Below, one piece after another: positions 30,552-39,989 of a DNA stretch of 64,000 nucleotides. The DNA comes from DASSKK01 sp035690495. Lineage in GTDB: Bacteria; Actinomycetota; Actinomycetes; Propionibacteriales; Nocardioidaceae. How positions within the stretch are numbered: the first letter of the stretch is position 1; every line of letters starts with the position of its first letter. The notes below the pieces were generated by a model that did no database searches, was not told the DNA's origin, and saw only the letters and a program-made list of their open reading frames with translations. Position numbers and translations under genes: made by a program. The stretch covers positions 24,531 to 88,530 of the forward strand of contig DASSKK010000106.1 of assembly GCA_035690495.1 (NCBI GenBank). The letters are read 5' to 3'.

Positions 30552-31466
30552 GTGACCGACAGCCCAGCAGCCAGCAACCCCGGAGCGGGCACCGGCACGT
30601 CCGCCGTCAAGCGCGGCATGGCCGAGATGCTCAAGGGCGGCGTGATCATGGACGTGGTCACCCCCGAGCAGGCCAAGATCGCCGAGGACGCAGGCGCCGT
30701 CGCGGTGATGGCGCTCGAGCGGGTGCCCGCCGACATCCGTGCCCAGGGCGGCGTGTCGCGGATGAGCGACCCGGACATGATCGACGGCATCATCAGCGCG
30801 GTCTCGATCCCGGTGATGGCCAAGGCCCGGATCGGCCACTTCGCCGAGGCGCAGGTGCTGCAGAGCCTGGGCGTGGACTACATCGACGAGTCCGAGGTGC
30901 TCACCCCCGCCGACTACGCCAACCACATCGACAAGTGGGCGTTCACGGTTCCGTTCGTGTGCGGGGCCACCAACCTGGGCGAGGCGTTGCGCCGGGTCAC
31001 CGAGGGGGCGGCCATGATCCGGTCCAAGGGCGAGGCCGGCACCGGCGACGTGTCCAACGCGGTCACCCACATGCGGTCGATCCGCCGCGACATCAACCGG
31101 ATCCGGTCCTTGAACCCCGACGAGCTGTACGTCGCGGCCAAGGACCTGCAGGCGCCGTATCCCCTGGTCGAAGAAGTCGCCCGCGCCGGCAAGCTGCCGG
31201 TGGTGCTGTTCACCGCCGGCGGCATCGCCACTCCCGCCGACGCGGCGATGATGATGCAGCTCGGCGCGGAGGGCGTCTTCGTCGGCTCGGGGATCTTCAA
31301 GTCCGGCAACCCCGCCCAGCGGGCCGAGGCCATCGTGAAGGCGACGACGTTCTTCGACGACCCGGACGTCGTCGCGAAGGTCTCGCGCGGACTCGGTGAG
31401 GCGATGGTCGGCATCAACGTCGAGGACGTCGCCGCGCCGCACCGCCTCGCCGAGCGCGGCTGGTAG
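30552..31466 (+). CDS. pdxS: Pyridoxal 5'-phosphate synthase lyase subunit PdxS
   Basis: This 304-residue TIM-barrel enzyme has clear PdxS blocks: KRGMAEMLKGGVIMDVVTPE, then ALERVPADIRAQGG, PVMAKARIGHFAEAQ with a catalytic Lys, and GEAGTGDVSNAVTHMR beside the second Lys (about residue 158). The C-terminus LFTAGGIATPADAAMMMQLG completes the ribose-phosphate site. It makes PLP from ribose 5-phosphate, glyceraldehyde 3-phosphate and ammonia supplied by PdxT. An extra gene stands between it and pdxT. Confidence 0.97.
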   Translation: MTDSPAASNPGAGTGTSAVKRGMAEMLKGGVIMDVVTPEQAKIAEDAGAVAVMALERVPADIRAQGGVSRMSDPDMIDGIISAVSIPVMAKARIGHFAEAQVLQSLGVDYIDESEVLTPADYANHIDKWAFTVPFVCGATNLGEALRRVTEGAAMIRSKGEAGTGDVSNAVTHMRSIRRDINRIRSLNPDELYVAAKDLQAPYPLVEEVARAGKLPVVLFTAGGIATPADAAMMMQLGAEGVFVGSGIFKSGNPAQRAEAIVKATTFFDDPDVVAKVSRGLGEAMVGINVEDVAAPHRLAERGW

Positions 31467-31481
31467 CCGGTCTTTCGCCGT

Positions 31482-32054
31482 ATGTCTCTTGCCGAGGAGC
31501 ACGTGCGCGAGTTCGTCCGCTCGCTGGTGCGTGCCGGGCTGGCCGAGGACGCCCAGGTGCGCGCGGAGGCGACCCTCGCGATCCGTGCCGAGCTGCCCGA
31601 CCGGGCCGAGGACGCGGACGCCCTCGCGGACACGTGGCTGGCCGAGTTCCGCGCAGAGCTCGCCGACGAGCAACGGGGCTGGCCGCAGTCGACCGACTAC
31701 GACCGGCTCCAGGACGCTTTCGCCGAGATCGCTGCCGCCGGCGTCGTGGTTCTGCAGGGATGCGAGGACCACTGGGCCGCGAAGGCCGAGCTGGGACGCC
31801 GCGACGCCGAAGACCGGCTGCCCCGAGGGATCGCCTGGTTCACCCCGCCGGACGTGTGGCACGCGATCGACGAGGGCATGCTCGAGGTCAACCTCTGGCA
31901 CGGGAGTACGGCGAACGCCGCCCCCGGCGACCCGCTGCTCGACGAGGTGGTCGCCGTCTTCGAGAAGCACGGGCTGCCCGCCCACTTCGACGAGGGCCGC
32001 ATCGAGGTGAGCGCGCACTGGCATCGCCGCCTGGGCTCTACGATTGAGACGTGA
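31482..32054 (+). CDS. DUF6891-like protein between pdxS and pdxT
   Basis: This 190-residue acidic, soluble protein starts at the ATG 31482 and ends overlapping the pdxT start by 4 bp. It has a helical N-terminal half (EEHVREFVRSLVRAGLAEDA) and a mixed C-terminal half with GVVVLQGCEDHWAA and GIAWFTPPDVWHA. It resembles actinobacterial DUF6891 proteins, with moderate confidence. Its location inside the vitamin B6 operon suggests a related or coupled role, but no enzyme motif is visible. Confidence 0.6.
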   Translation: MSLAEEHVREFVRSLVRAGLAEDAQVRAEATLAIRAELPDRAEDADALADTWLAEFRAELADEQRGWPQSTDYDRLQDAFAEIAAAGVVVLQGCEDHWAAKAELGRRDAEDRLPRGIAWFTPPDVWHAIDEGMLEVNLWHGSTANAAPGDPLLDEVVAVFEKHGLPAHFDEGRIEVSAHWHRRLGSTIET

Positions 32055-32689
32055 CCTACTCACCGACCATCGGCGTGCTCGCCCTGCAAGGCGACGTACG
32101 CGAGCACCTGGCGATGCTGGAACGCTCCGGCGCCGCCGGGATCGCCGTACGCCGTCCCGCCGAGATCGACCAGGTCGACGGCGTCATCCTTCCTGGCGGG
32201 GAGTCGACCACGATGTACAAGCTCGCCCGCGCGTTCGAGCTCTTCGAGCCGCTGCGGGACCGGTTGCGCGACGGCCTGCCGGCGCTGGGCACCTGCGCGG
32301 GGATGATCATGCTCGCGGACCGGATCGAGGGTGGCACCGCGGACCAGGAGACCATCGGCGGGCTCGACGTGGTCGTGCGACGCAACGCCTTCGGGCGGCA
32401 GGTCGACTCCTTCGAGGCCGACCTGGAGGTGACCACCCAGGGGCCTCAGGGCGCGTTCGGCTTCCACGCCCTGTTCATCAGGGCGCCATGGGTGGAGAAG
32501 GTCGGCCAGCATGTCGAGGTGCTCGCCAAGATCGCCACCGGTCCGGTGGCCGGTAGGATCGTCGCGATCCGGCAGGCGAACCTGCTCGCGACCTCGTTCC
32601 ACCCGGAGATCACCGGAGACCACCGGATCCATCAGCTGTTCGTGGACACAGTGCAAGGCAGCGCGGGCAACAGTCAGAGGGGAAAGTAG
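32051..32689 (+). CDS. pdxT: Pyridoxal 5'-phosphate synthase glutaminase subunit PdxT
   Basis: This 212-residue class I glutaminase has GVLALQGDVREHLAML at the start, the oxyanion region LPGGESTTMYKLA, the nucleophile Cys in GTCAGMIML (about residue 82) and the His-Glu pair in TSFHPEITGD (about 180). It releases ammonia to PdxS. The GTG start overlaps the preceding gene's stop. YebC follows after 9 bp. Confidence 0.96.
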   Translation: MTYSPTIGVLALQGDVREHLAMLERSGAAGIAVRRPAEIDQVDGVILPGGESTTMYKLARAFELFEPLRDRLRDGLPALGTCAGMIMLADRIEGGTADQETIGGLDVVVRRNAFGRQVDSFEADLEVTTQGPQGAFGFHALFIRAPWVEKVGQHVEVLAKIATGPVAGRIVAIRQANLLATSFHPEITGDHRIHQLFVDTVQGSAGNSQRGK

Positions 32690-32698
32690 AGGCAGGCG

Positions 32699-33463
32699 AT
32701 GTCAGGCCACTCCAAATGGGCGACCACGAAGCACAAGAAGGCGGTCGTCGACGCGCGCCGGGGCAAGCTGTTCGCCAAACTGATCAAGAACATCGAGGTG
32801 GCCGCGCGCAGCGGTGGCGGCGATCCGGCAGGGAATCCGACGCTGTACGACGCGATCCAGAAGGCCAAGAAGAGCTCGGTCCCGAACGACAACATCGACC
32901 GCGCGGTCAAGCGCGGCTCGGGGGCCGAGGCCGGCGGCGCGGAGTACCAGACGGTGATGTACGAGGGTTACGGGCCCCACGGTGTCGCGTTCTTGATCGA
33001 GTGCCTGACCGACAACAAGAACCGGGCCGCGATGGAGGTGCGGACCGCGATGACCCGCAACGGCGGCTCGATGGCCGACGCCGGGTCGGTGTCGTATCTG
33101 TTCAACCGCAAGGGCGTGCTGATCGTCCCGACCGACCAGGAGCCCAAGTCGGTCACCGAGGACGACGTGCTCGAGGCGACTCTCGAGGCAGGCGCCGAGG
33201 AGGTCAACGACCTCGGCGAGACCATCGAGGTGATCAGCGAGGCCACCGACCTGGTCGCGGTCCGCACGGCCCTGCAGGCGGCCGGACTGGACTACGACTC
33301 CGCCGAGGCGTCGTTCATGCCCTCGATGAACGTGGAGCTCGACGAGTCCAGCGCTGGGCAGGTTTTCCGGCTGGTGGACGCCCTGGAGGATCTCGACGAC
33401 GTGCAGAACGTCTTCGGCAACTTCGACGTGTCCGACGACGTGATGGCGGCCATCGACGCCTGA
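32699..33463 (+). CDS. YebC/PmpR-family DNA-binding or translation-related regulatory protein
   Basis: This 254-residue protein has the family hallmark start SGHSKWATTKHKKAVVDARR and the block NDNIDRAVKRGSGA. The three-domain layout and length are standard. Family members act as transcription regulators in some bacteria, and others help ribosomes at proline stretches. It lies directly before ruvCAB, as in many actinobacteria. Confidence 0.95.
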   Translation: MSGHSKWATTKHKKAVVDARRGKLFAKLIKNIEVAARSGGGDPAGNPTLYDAIQKAKKSSVPNDNIDRAVKRGSGAEAGGAEYQTVMYEGYGPHGVAFLIECLTDNKNRAAMEVRTAMTRNGGSMADAGSVSYLFNRKGVLIVPTDQEPKSVTEDDVLEATLEAGAEEVNDLGETIEVISEATDLVAVRTALQAAGLDYDSAEASFMPSMNVELDESSAGQVFRLVDALEDLDDVQNVFGNFDVSDDVMAAIDA

Positions 33464-33562
33464 ACCGGCGCGTCGCGGCGCGAGAGCGGGGGTGCGGGCC
33501 GTTAACGTGGAGCGAACACAGTTTCGACCACGGTTTCGGACAACACGGCCAGGAGTGTGCGG

Positions 33563-34090
33563 ATGCGTGTGCTGGGCATCGACCCCGGCTTGACCCGGTG
33601 CGGCCTCGGCGTCGTCGACGGAGCGGTCGGCCGGCCGATGCGCCTGGTCGAGGTGGGAGTGGTGCGCACCGGCGCCGACGTCGACGTCGCGCAGCGGCTC
33701 ACCCACATCGAGACGGAGATCGAGCGGTGGCTGGACCGGCACCGGCCGGACGCGGTGGCCGTGGAGCGCGTCTTCAGCCAGCACAACGTGCGCACGGTGA
33801 TGGGCACGGCCCAGGCGAGCGGCATCGCGCTGGTGGCTGCCGCCCGGCGGGGGCTCCCGGTCGCCACGCACACGCCGAGCGAGGTCAAGGCCGCGGTGAC
33901 CGGCAGCGGGCGCGCGGACAAGAAGCAGGTCGGTCTGATGGTGGCCCGGCTGCTCAGGTTGGAGTCGGCGCCGAGTCCGGCCGACGCCGCGGACTCGCTC
34001 GCGCTGGCGATCTGCCACATCTGGCGAGGCTCCGCGGCCGCGCGGCTCGAGTCGGCGCTCGCCGCACAGGCCCGGGCGGTGGCACCGTGA
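33563..34090 (+). CDS. ruvC: Crossover junction endodeoxyribonuclease RuvC
   Basis: From the ATG at 33563, which has AGGAG 7 bases upstream, the protein has 175 residues. Catalytic acids are visible: Asp in VLGIDPGLTRCG, Glu in AVAVERVFSQHNVRT (about residue 70) and the Asp pair in PSPADAADSLALAICH (about 145). RuvC cuts Holliday junctions as a dimer on the RuvAB complex. The ruvA GTG overlaps its stop by 4 bp. Confidence 0.96.
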   Translation: MRVLGIDPGLTRCGLGVVDGAVGRPMRLVEVGVVRTGADVDVAQRLTHIETEIERWLDRHRPDAVAVERVFSQHNVRTVMGTAQASGIALVAAARRGLPVATHTPSEVKAAVTGSGRADKKQVGLMVARLLRLESAPSPADAADSLALAICHIWRGSAAARLESALAAQARAVAP

Positions 34091-34725
34091 TCGCGTTCGT
34101 GTCCGGCCGGGTCGCGGCCGTCACGCTGAGCTCTGTCGTCCTCGAGGTCGGCGGCGGCATCGGGCTCGAGCTGCACTGCACCCCGGCCACGCTCGCAGGG
34201 CTCCACGTCGGGCAGACCGCGACCCTGCCGACCTCGATGGTGGTCCGAGAGGAGTCTCTGACGCTGTTCGGGTTCCTCGACGACGACGAGAAGGCCACCT
34301 TCGAGCTGCTGCAGACCGCCAGCGGCGTGGGTCCCAAGCTGGCCCAGGCGATGCTCGCCGTGCACAACCCTGACGAGCTGCGGCGCGCGGTCGGTGGCGA
34401 CGACGTGAAGGCGCTGACCGCCGTGCCCGGGATCGGCCAGAAGGGCGCCCAGCGGATCATCCTCGAGCTCAAGGACCGGATCGGCGCGCCGGCCGCCGGG
34501 CCGTCTCGGCATGGCAACGCAGCGGCCGCGGCATCGGCGCCATGGCGCAGCCAGGTGCACGCCGGCCTGGTCGGCCTGGGCTGGTCGGCCAAGGAGGCCG
34601 ACCGGGCCGTCGACGCGGTCGCCGATCAGGCCGAGCCTGCTGGCGGCACCGGCGACGGCGGCCCGGACTCGCCCGATGTCGCGGCGTTGCTGCGGGCCGC
34701 ACTGCAGACACTCAGAAGGGCGTGA
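34087..34725 (+). CDS. ruvA: Holliday junction branch migration complex subunit RuvA
   Basis: This 212-residue protein has domain I (OB fold) in residues 1-65, with VVREESLTLFGFLD. Domain II holds two helix-hairpin-helix motifs (ASGVGPKLAQAMLAVH and VPGIGQKGAQRIILELKDR). Domain III at the C-terminus (AGLVGLGWSAKEADRAVDAV) contacts RuvB. A Gly/Ala/Pro linker joins II and III. RuvA grips the four-way junction and loads RuvB. Confidence 0.96.
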   Translation: MIAFVSGRVAAVTLSSVVLEVGGGIGLELHCTPATLAGLHVGQTATLPTSMVVREESLTLFGFLDDDEKATFELLQTASGVGPKLAQAMLAVHNPDELRRAVGGDDVKALTAVPGIGQKGAQRIILELKDRIGAPAAGPSRHGNAAAAASAPWRSQVHAGLVGLGWSAKEADRAVDAVADQAEPAGGTGDGGPDSPDVAALLRAALQTLRRA

Positions 34726-34729
34726 ACCG

Positions 34730-35806
34730 GTGAGCGAGGAGCCGGGACGCGCCCTGGTCGCCGCGGAGGCCGAGGGCGACGAGCGTGCCGTCGAGCAGGC
34801 GCTGAGGCCCCGCCGGCTGAGCGAGGTGATCGGCCAACAGCGGGTCCGCGAACAGCTGTCCCTGTTGCTGCAAGCCGCACTCGGGCGCGAGCGGGCCCCC
34901 GACCACGTGCTGCTGTCGGGCCCGCCCGGTCTGGGCAAGACCACCCTGGCGATGATCATCGCCGCGGAGATGTCGGCGCCGCTGCGGCTCACGTCGGGCC
35001 CGGCGATCACCCACGCCGGCGACCTGGCCGCGATCCTGTCCGGGATGAACGACGGCGACGTGCTGTTCGTCGACGAGATCCACCGGATGTCCCGTCCGGC
35101 CGAGGAGATGCTCTACCTGGCGATGGAGGACTTCCGGGTCGACGTCGTGATCGGCAAGGGCCCTGGTGCCACCGCAATACCGCTGGAGATCCCACCGTTC
35201 ACGCTGGTGGGCGCCACCACCCGGGCTGGGCTGCTGCCCGGGCCCTTGCGGGATCGGTTCGGGTTCACCGCCCATCTGGAGTTCTACGAGCCGGCGGAGC
35301 TGGAGCAGATCGTGCGCCGCTCCGCCGGGCTGCTCGACGTGCCGCTCACGGACGAGGGCGCCGCCGAGATCGCCTCCCGGTCGCGGGGGACTCCGCGGAT
35401 CGCGAACCGGCTGCTGCGCCGGGTCCGCGACTACGCCCAGGTGCGCTCCGACGGCGTGGTCACTCTGGAGGTGGCCCGCCGCACCCTGGACCTCTACGAG
35501 GTCGATGCCTCCGGGCTGGACCGGTTGGACCGTGCCGTGCTCGACGTGCTGTGCCGCCGGTTCGGCGGCGGGCCGGTCGGGGTCGGCACGCTCGCGGTCG
35601 CGGTCGGCGAGGAGCGGGAGACCGTCGAGGAGGTCGCCGAGCCCTTCCTGGTCCGCTCGGGACTGCTGGCGCGAACCCCGCGGGGCCGCGTCGCCACTCC
35701 GGCCGCCTGGTCGCATCTGGGCATGGGAGTTCCCGAGAACCGGTCGGTGACCGGCGGGGACGCGACGCTGTTCGAGGACGCAGGGGACCCCGAGACCCGA
35801 TCGTGA
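34730..35806 (+). CDS. ruvB: Holliday junction branch migration ATPase RuvB
   Basis: The GTG at 34730 gives 358 residues. The AAA+ core has Walker A LLSGPPGLGKTTLAM (about residue 65), Walker B VLFVDEIHRM (about 115) and the sensor and Arg finger in LVGATTRAGLLPGPLRDRFG. The winged-helix C-terminus ends the protein. RuvB hexamers drive branch migration. The gene starts 4 bp after ruvA. Confidence 0.97.
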   Translation: MSEEPGRALVAAEAEGDERAVEQALRPRRLSEVIGQQRVREQLSLLLQAALGRERAPDHVLLSGPPGLGKTTLAMIIAAEMSAPLRLTSGPAITHAGDLAAILSGMNDGDVLFVDEIHRMSRPAEEMLYLAMEDFRVDVVIGKGPGATAIPLEIPPFTLVGATTRAGLLPGPLRDRFGFTAHLEFYEPAELEQIVRRSAGLLDVPLTDEGAAEIASRSRGTPRIANRLLRRVRDYAQVRSDGVVTLEVARRTLDLYEVDASGLDRLDRAVLDVLCRRFGGGPVGVGTLAVAVGEERETVEEVAEPFLVRSGLLARTPRGRVATPAAWSHLGMGVPENRSVTGGDATLFEDAGDPETRS

Positions 35807-35942
35807 CCGTGCGCAGGGCGGGCGGCAGGGGCTATTTCGCGGGCGAGTTCGGTCCCGGCGGGGGTCGGCCGTTACACTCGACCGTCGGCCGGGCCGCCTC
35901 GGCTGTGTGCCGTGCCCACGTACTCCGAGGAGCTTGTTTTTC

Positions 35943-36266
35943 GTGGATAATCTGGGAGCAATTCTCCCGTTCGTCCTGATCGCGCTCGTGTTCTGGTTCC
36001 TGATCGTGCGCCCTCAGCGCAAGCGTCAGCAGGACATGGCCTCGACGCAGGCGAGCATGACCCCGGGTGCGGAGGTGATGCTCGGATCGGGGATCTATGG
36101 GCGGGTTACGTCGTTGGACGAGGAGACCCTTCAGCTGGAGGTGTCGCCAGGGACCACCGTGAAGGTGGCCCGTCGGGCCGTCGTACGCGTGCTCGACGAG
36201 AGCAGCGCGAACGACCCCGGCAGCACCGACGGCGACAGCACGACCACCTCCGACGAGCAGGACTGA
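35943..36266 (+). CDS. yajC: Preprotein translocase accessory subunit YajC
   Basis: The GTG at 35943 has CGAGGAGC upstream; the product has 107 residues. One membrane helix near the N-terminus (ILPFVLIALVFWFLIV) is followed by RPQRKRQQDM and the family block LGSGIYGRVTSLDEETL. YajC associates with SecDF. The C-terminal tail is Ser/Thr/Asp-rich. secD follows after 12 bp. Confidence 0.93.
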   Translation: MDNLGAILPFVLIALVFWFLIVRPQRKRQQDMASTQASMTPGAEVMLGSGIYGRVTSLDEETLQLEVSPGTTVKVARRAVVRVLDESSANDPGSTDGDSTTTSDEQD

Positions 36267-36278
36267 GGAGCAGCAGCA

Positions 36279-38060
36279 GTGGCGAGTAAGACGTCCCGCC
36301 CCGTACGCCGGCTGATCGTGTTCGCGATCGTCGTGGCCGCGTTGTACGGCGGGGTGGCGCTCGGCGGCAGGTGGCAGCCGAAGCTGGGCCTGGACCTGCA
36401 GGGCGGCACGAGCATCACGCTGACCGCGGTCACCAAGAACGGTGCCGCCCCGTCCCAGGAGAACCTGCAGAAGGCGCGCGGCATCATCGACCAGCGCGTC
36501 AACGGCAGCGGCGTCGCCGAGGCCGAGGTGAGCACGCAGGGCAACAGCAACATCGTCGTGCAGATCCCCGGCAAGAACGCCAAGAAGCTGGTCGACACGG
36601 TCAAGCGCACCGCCCAGCTCCGGTTCCGGCTCGTCGCGGTCGAAGCGCCCGGCCGGCCGCAGCCCAAGGCCAAGACGCCGAGCCCGTCGGCGGCCCCGAG
36701 CTCCTCGAGCAGCCCGAAGGCCAAGAGCCCTTCGGCCGGCACCAGCCCCTCGGCGAGTGCCAGTGGCTCACCGCGGGGACGCGCACTGTCCGACGGCCTG
36801 GTCGCCGCGGACGGCGGGAGCCCGACCCCCAAGCCCTCCTCCAGCGCGAGCAGCGATGCCTCGACCGCCCCCTCGACCACGCCGTCGGTGGCTCCCAGCA
36901 CGCCCGCAGCGCCGCCGGTGACGAAGAAGGGCGCACCGGTCGACCAGCCACTGCAGTGGATCGAGAACCCCGGCTCGAAGTGGCTGAAGAAGTTCGCCAC
37001 CTACCAGTGCCCCAAGAAGACCGGGTCGGTGCCGCCCGCGGCCGACGACCCCGACAAGCCGCTGATCACCTGCAACGACACCGGACAGAAGTTCCTGCTG
37101 TCGCCGGCGATGATCGAGGGCACCCAGCTGACCAAGGCCGCCGCCGGGATTCCGCAGCAGCAGGTGCAGTGGGTGGTCACCCTCACCTTCGACGGCTCCG
37201 GGCGCAAGACGTTCGCGAAGGTCAGCAAGGCGATCGCGAACAAGACCAGCCCGCTGACCAACCAGCAGGAGCAGTTCGCGATCGTGCTGGACGGCAAGGT
37301 GATCTCCGCGCCGGTCGTCAACGAGCCGATCCTGAACGGCTCGGCGGAGATCTCCGGCAACTTCACCCAGTCCAGCGCCCAGTCGCTGGCGACCAGCCTC
37401 AAGTACGGCGCGCTGCCGCTCCGGTTCAAGGTTCAGCAGGTCGTCCAGCAGGGTCCGACGCTGGCGGGGGACCAGCTCAACGCGGGCCTGCTCGCGGGCG
37501 CGGTCGGCCTGGCGCTGGTGATGCTCTACTGCATGTTCTACTACCGCGGTCTGGGTGTGGTCGTGCTCGCGTCGCTGGTGATCGCCGGCCTCGTCACCTA
37601 CGCGGTGGTGCTCGCGATGAGCGCCGCGGTCGGGTTCACGCTGACGCTGCCGGGCATCGCGGGCTTCATCGTCGCGGTCGGCATCACTGCCGACTCGTTC
37701 ATCGTCTACTTCGAGCGATTGCGCGACGAGATGCGCGAGGGCAAGTCGATGCGGGTCGCGGTCGAGGCGGGCTGGATCCGGGCCCGGGCCACCTGTCTGG
37801 CAGCCGACGGTGTCTCACTGCTGGCCGCGGTCGTGCTCTACATCTTCGCGATCGGCGTGGTGAAGGGGTTCGCGTTCGCGCTGGGCATCAGCACGGTGAT
37901 CGACCTGGTGGTGTTCTTCTTGTTCACCAAGCCGATGGTCACCTGGCTGGCGACGTTCCGGTTCTACTCGGCCGGCCACAAGCTGTCGGGGCTGTCCCCG
38001 GACCACATCGGCATCGACCGGATCGGCGGGCGCCCGTCGACCGCCGGAGGTAGCGCCTGA
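36279..38060 (+). CDS. secD: Protein translocase subunit SecD
   Basis: This 593-residue RND-type membrane protein has LGLDLQGGTSITL after the first helix and five C-terminal helices (from about residue 395), including GVTADSFIVYFERLRDE-like signature GITADSFIVYFERL. The large P1 domain has a Ser/Pro/Ala/Lys-rich insert at about residues 125-220, common in actinobacteria but long here. SecD uses the proton gradient to pull exported proteins across. secF begins on the last base of its stop codon. Confidence 0.95.
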   Translation: MASKTSRPVRRLIVFAIVVAALYGGVALGGRWQPKLGLDLQGGTSITLTAVTKNGAAPSQENLQKARGIIDQRVNGSGVAEAEVSTQGNSNIVVQIPGKNAKKLVDTVKRTAQLRFRLVAVEAPGRPQPKAKTPSPSAAPSSSSSPKAKSPSAGTSPSASASGSPRGRALSDGLVAADGGSPTPKPSSSASSDASTAPSTTPSVAPSTPAAPPVTKKGAPVDQPLQWIENPGSKWLKKFATYQCPKKTGSVPPAADDPDKPLITCNDTGQKFLLSPAMIEGTQLTKAAAGIPQQQVQWVVTLTFDGSGRKTFAKVSKAIANKTSPLTNQQEQFAIVLDGKVISAPVVNEPILNGSAEISGNFTQSSAQSLATSLKYGALPLRFKVQQVVQQGPTLAGDQLNAGLLAGAVGLALVMLYCMFYYRGLGVVVLASLVIAGLVTYAVVLAMSAAVGFTLTLPGIAGFIVAVGITADSFIVYFERLRDEMREGKSMRVAVEAGWIRARATCLAADGVSLLAAVVLYIFAIGVVKGFAFALGISTVIDLVVFFLFTKPMVTWLATFRFYSAGHKLSGLSPDHIGIDRIGGRPSTAGGSA

Positions 38061-39325
38061 TGAGCAGACTCAGCGAGCTCGGTCACGGGCTGTACCAGGG
38101 CAAGATCTCGATCGACTTCGTCGGCCGCAAGTGGCTGTGGTACGCCATCTCGGGCCTGATCGTCCTGGTCGCGGTGCTCGGGCTCACCACCCGTGGGCTC
38201 AACCCGGGCATCGAGTTCGTCGGCGGTGTGCAGTACAAGGTCTCGATGCCCGCCAATGAGGCCGACAACGCCCACGTCGTACAGATCCGGGACGCGGTGG
38301 CCAGCTCGGGGATCCCCGGCACGCAGTCGCCGGTGGTCAACACCTCCGGCGCCCACAACATCCTGGTGCAGACCAAGCCGCTCAAGAACGACCCCGCCGA
38401 CAAGCTGGCCACGATCATCCGCAAGGCCGCCGGGGTCAGCCCGAAGGACATCAGCCAGGACTCGATCGGCGCCACCTGGGGCTCGCAGGTGCTGAACCGG
38501 GCCATTACCGGCCTGATCGTCTTCCTGGTCCTGGTGATGATCTTCATCTGGGCCTACTTCCGGGAATGGAAGATGTCGGTCGGTGCGATCGTCGCGCTCG
38601 CCCACGACCTGGTGATCACCGTCGGCGTCTATGCACTCTCGGGCTTCGAGGTGACCCCGGCCACCGTGACCGGTGTGCTGACCATCCTCGGCTTCTCGCT
38701 CTACGACACCGTGGTCGTCTTCGACAAGGTCCGCGAGAACACCAAGAACCTCGCCCGAACGCGGCAGACCTACGGCGAGGCGGCCAACCTCGCGGTCAAC
38801 CAGACCCTGGTCCGGTCGATCAACACCTCGGTCGTCGCGCTGCTCCCCGTCGGCGCGCTGCTGTACGTCGGCGCCGTATCACTGGGCTCGGGCGACCTGA
38901 AGGACCTGGCGCTCGCGCTGTTCGTCGGGATGGCCGCAGGCGCCTACTCGTCGATCTTCATCGCCACGCCGCTGGTGGTGCAGCTCAAGGAGCGTGAGTC
39001 CGGGGTCAAGGCCGGCGACGCGCGCGCGCGCAGGCACCGCAGCCGCAAGAGCGCCGACCCGTACGCGACGGTGCCGGCCTATACCGACGACATGCCGATG
39101 TACGACGAGCCGGGTGCTCGCGCCGTTCGTCGAAACGAGCGTGGGGCCGAGACACAACCTGAGCCGGAGGAGGAGGCGGAGCGGGCCGTGGCGGCACGTG
39201 GGGCGGGCCGGCCCGGCCGCTACACCGCCGGAGAGCGGCCGGCCTCCAAGCCGGTGAGCCGTTCGGCGTCGTCGAAGCGAGCCCAGCCGAGCCGCAAGCC
39301 CCGCTCGCAGCGCGGCAAGAAGTGA
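38060..39325 (+). CDS. secF: Protein translocase subunit SecF
   Basis: This 421-residue protein has its first helix near residue 25-45, then GLNPGIEFVGGVQYKV and a periplasmic domain. Five further helices include GVLTILGFSLYDTVVVFDKVR and VRSINTSVVALLPVGALLYV. The last about 110 residues form a charged, Arg/Lys/Glu-rich tail not needed for the core fold. It pairs with SecD. The apt gene overlaps its end by 4 bp. Confidence 0.95.
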   Translation: MSRLSELGHGLYQGKISIDFVGRKWLWYAISGLIVLVAVLGLTTRGLNPGIEFVGGVQYKVSMPANEADNAHVVQIRDAVASSGIPGTQSPVVNTSGAHNILVQTKPLKNDPADKLATIIRKAAGVSPKDISQDSIGATWGSQVLNRAITGLIVFLVLVMIFIWAYFREWKMSVGAIVALAHDLVITVGVYALSGFEVTPATVTGVLTILGFSLYDTVVVFDKVRENTKNLARTRQTYGEAANLAVNQTLVRSINTSVVALLPVGALLYVGAVSLGSGDLKDLALALFVGMAAGAYSSIFIATPLVVQLKERESGVKAGDARARRHRSRKSADPYATVPAYTDDMPMYDEPGARAVRRNERGAETQPEPEEEAERAVAARGAGRPGRYTAGERPASKPVSRSASSKRAQPSRKPRSQRGKK

Positions 39326-39879
39326 CCGACCCGGCGGGTCCGGACGACGCACTGGGCGCGTTCGACCGTCTCGTCCGCGACGTCCCGGACTTCCCCGAGA
39401 CCGGGATCGTCTTCAAGGACATCACCCCGCTGCTGGCGGACGCCGACGGGTTCGCCGCCGTCGTCGAGGCTCTTGCCGCGTTCGGGCGTGACGATGCCGG
39501 ACAGGCAGCAGTGGATGTGGTCGTGGGCATCGAGGCACGAGGGTTCATCCTCGCCGCACCCGTCGCCCTGGCCCTGGGCGCGGGGTTCGTCCCCGTGCGG
39601 AAGGCGGGCAAGCTGCCGGGGCCGCTCCATGAGGTCTCCTACCAGATGGAGTACGGCGAGGCGACACTGCAGATCCACCGCGACGCCATCGCCGGGGGCC
39701 AGCGGGTGCTGGTCGTCGACGACGTTCTCGCCACTGGTGGCACGGTCGAGGCGACTGCCCGGCTGGTGGCTGCGTGCGGCGGCACGGTGACGGCTGTCGC
39801 CGTACTGCTCGAGCTGTCGTTCCTGCACGGGCGGCAGCGCGTCGACTCGCTCCCGCTGCACGCGCTACGGGTGGTCTGA
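39322..39879 (+). CDS. apt: Adenine phosphoribosyltransferase
   Basis: This 185-residue type I PRTase has VRDVPDFPETGIVFKDITPL at the start, the GIEARGFILAAPVA block, and the PRPP loop VLVVDDVLATGGTVEAT near residue 128-144. It converts adenine and PRPP to AMP. It follows secF with overlap and precedes relA, a common arrangement in actinobacteria. Confidence 0.95.
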   Translation: MTDPAGPDDALGAFDRLVRDVPDFPETGIVFKDITPLLADADGFAAVVEALAAFGRDDAGQAAVDVVVGIEARGFILAAPVALALGAGFVPVRKAGKLPGPLHEVSYQMEYGEATLQIHRDAIAGGQRVLVVDDVLATGGTVEATARLVAACGGTVTAVAVLLELSFLHGRQRVDSLPLHALRVV

Positions 39880-39989
39880 GCTGGGAAGTGGCTCCGGTCA
39901 TGCGAGTCGTCGTCGCTGCCCGCCGGTTGTCCTGGCCGGACCTTACCGGCGCGTAGACTTGAGACGACGCCGAGCCGAAGGGACCGAGT

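Noticed and set aside
36650..36940. Repeat-element insertion in secD
   Set aside because: The Ser/Pro/Ala/Lys-rich stretch lacks the REP-like ends, and similar low-complexity inserts are common in actinobacterial SecD.
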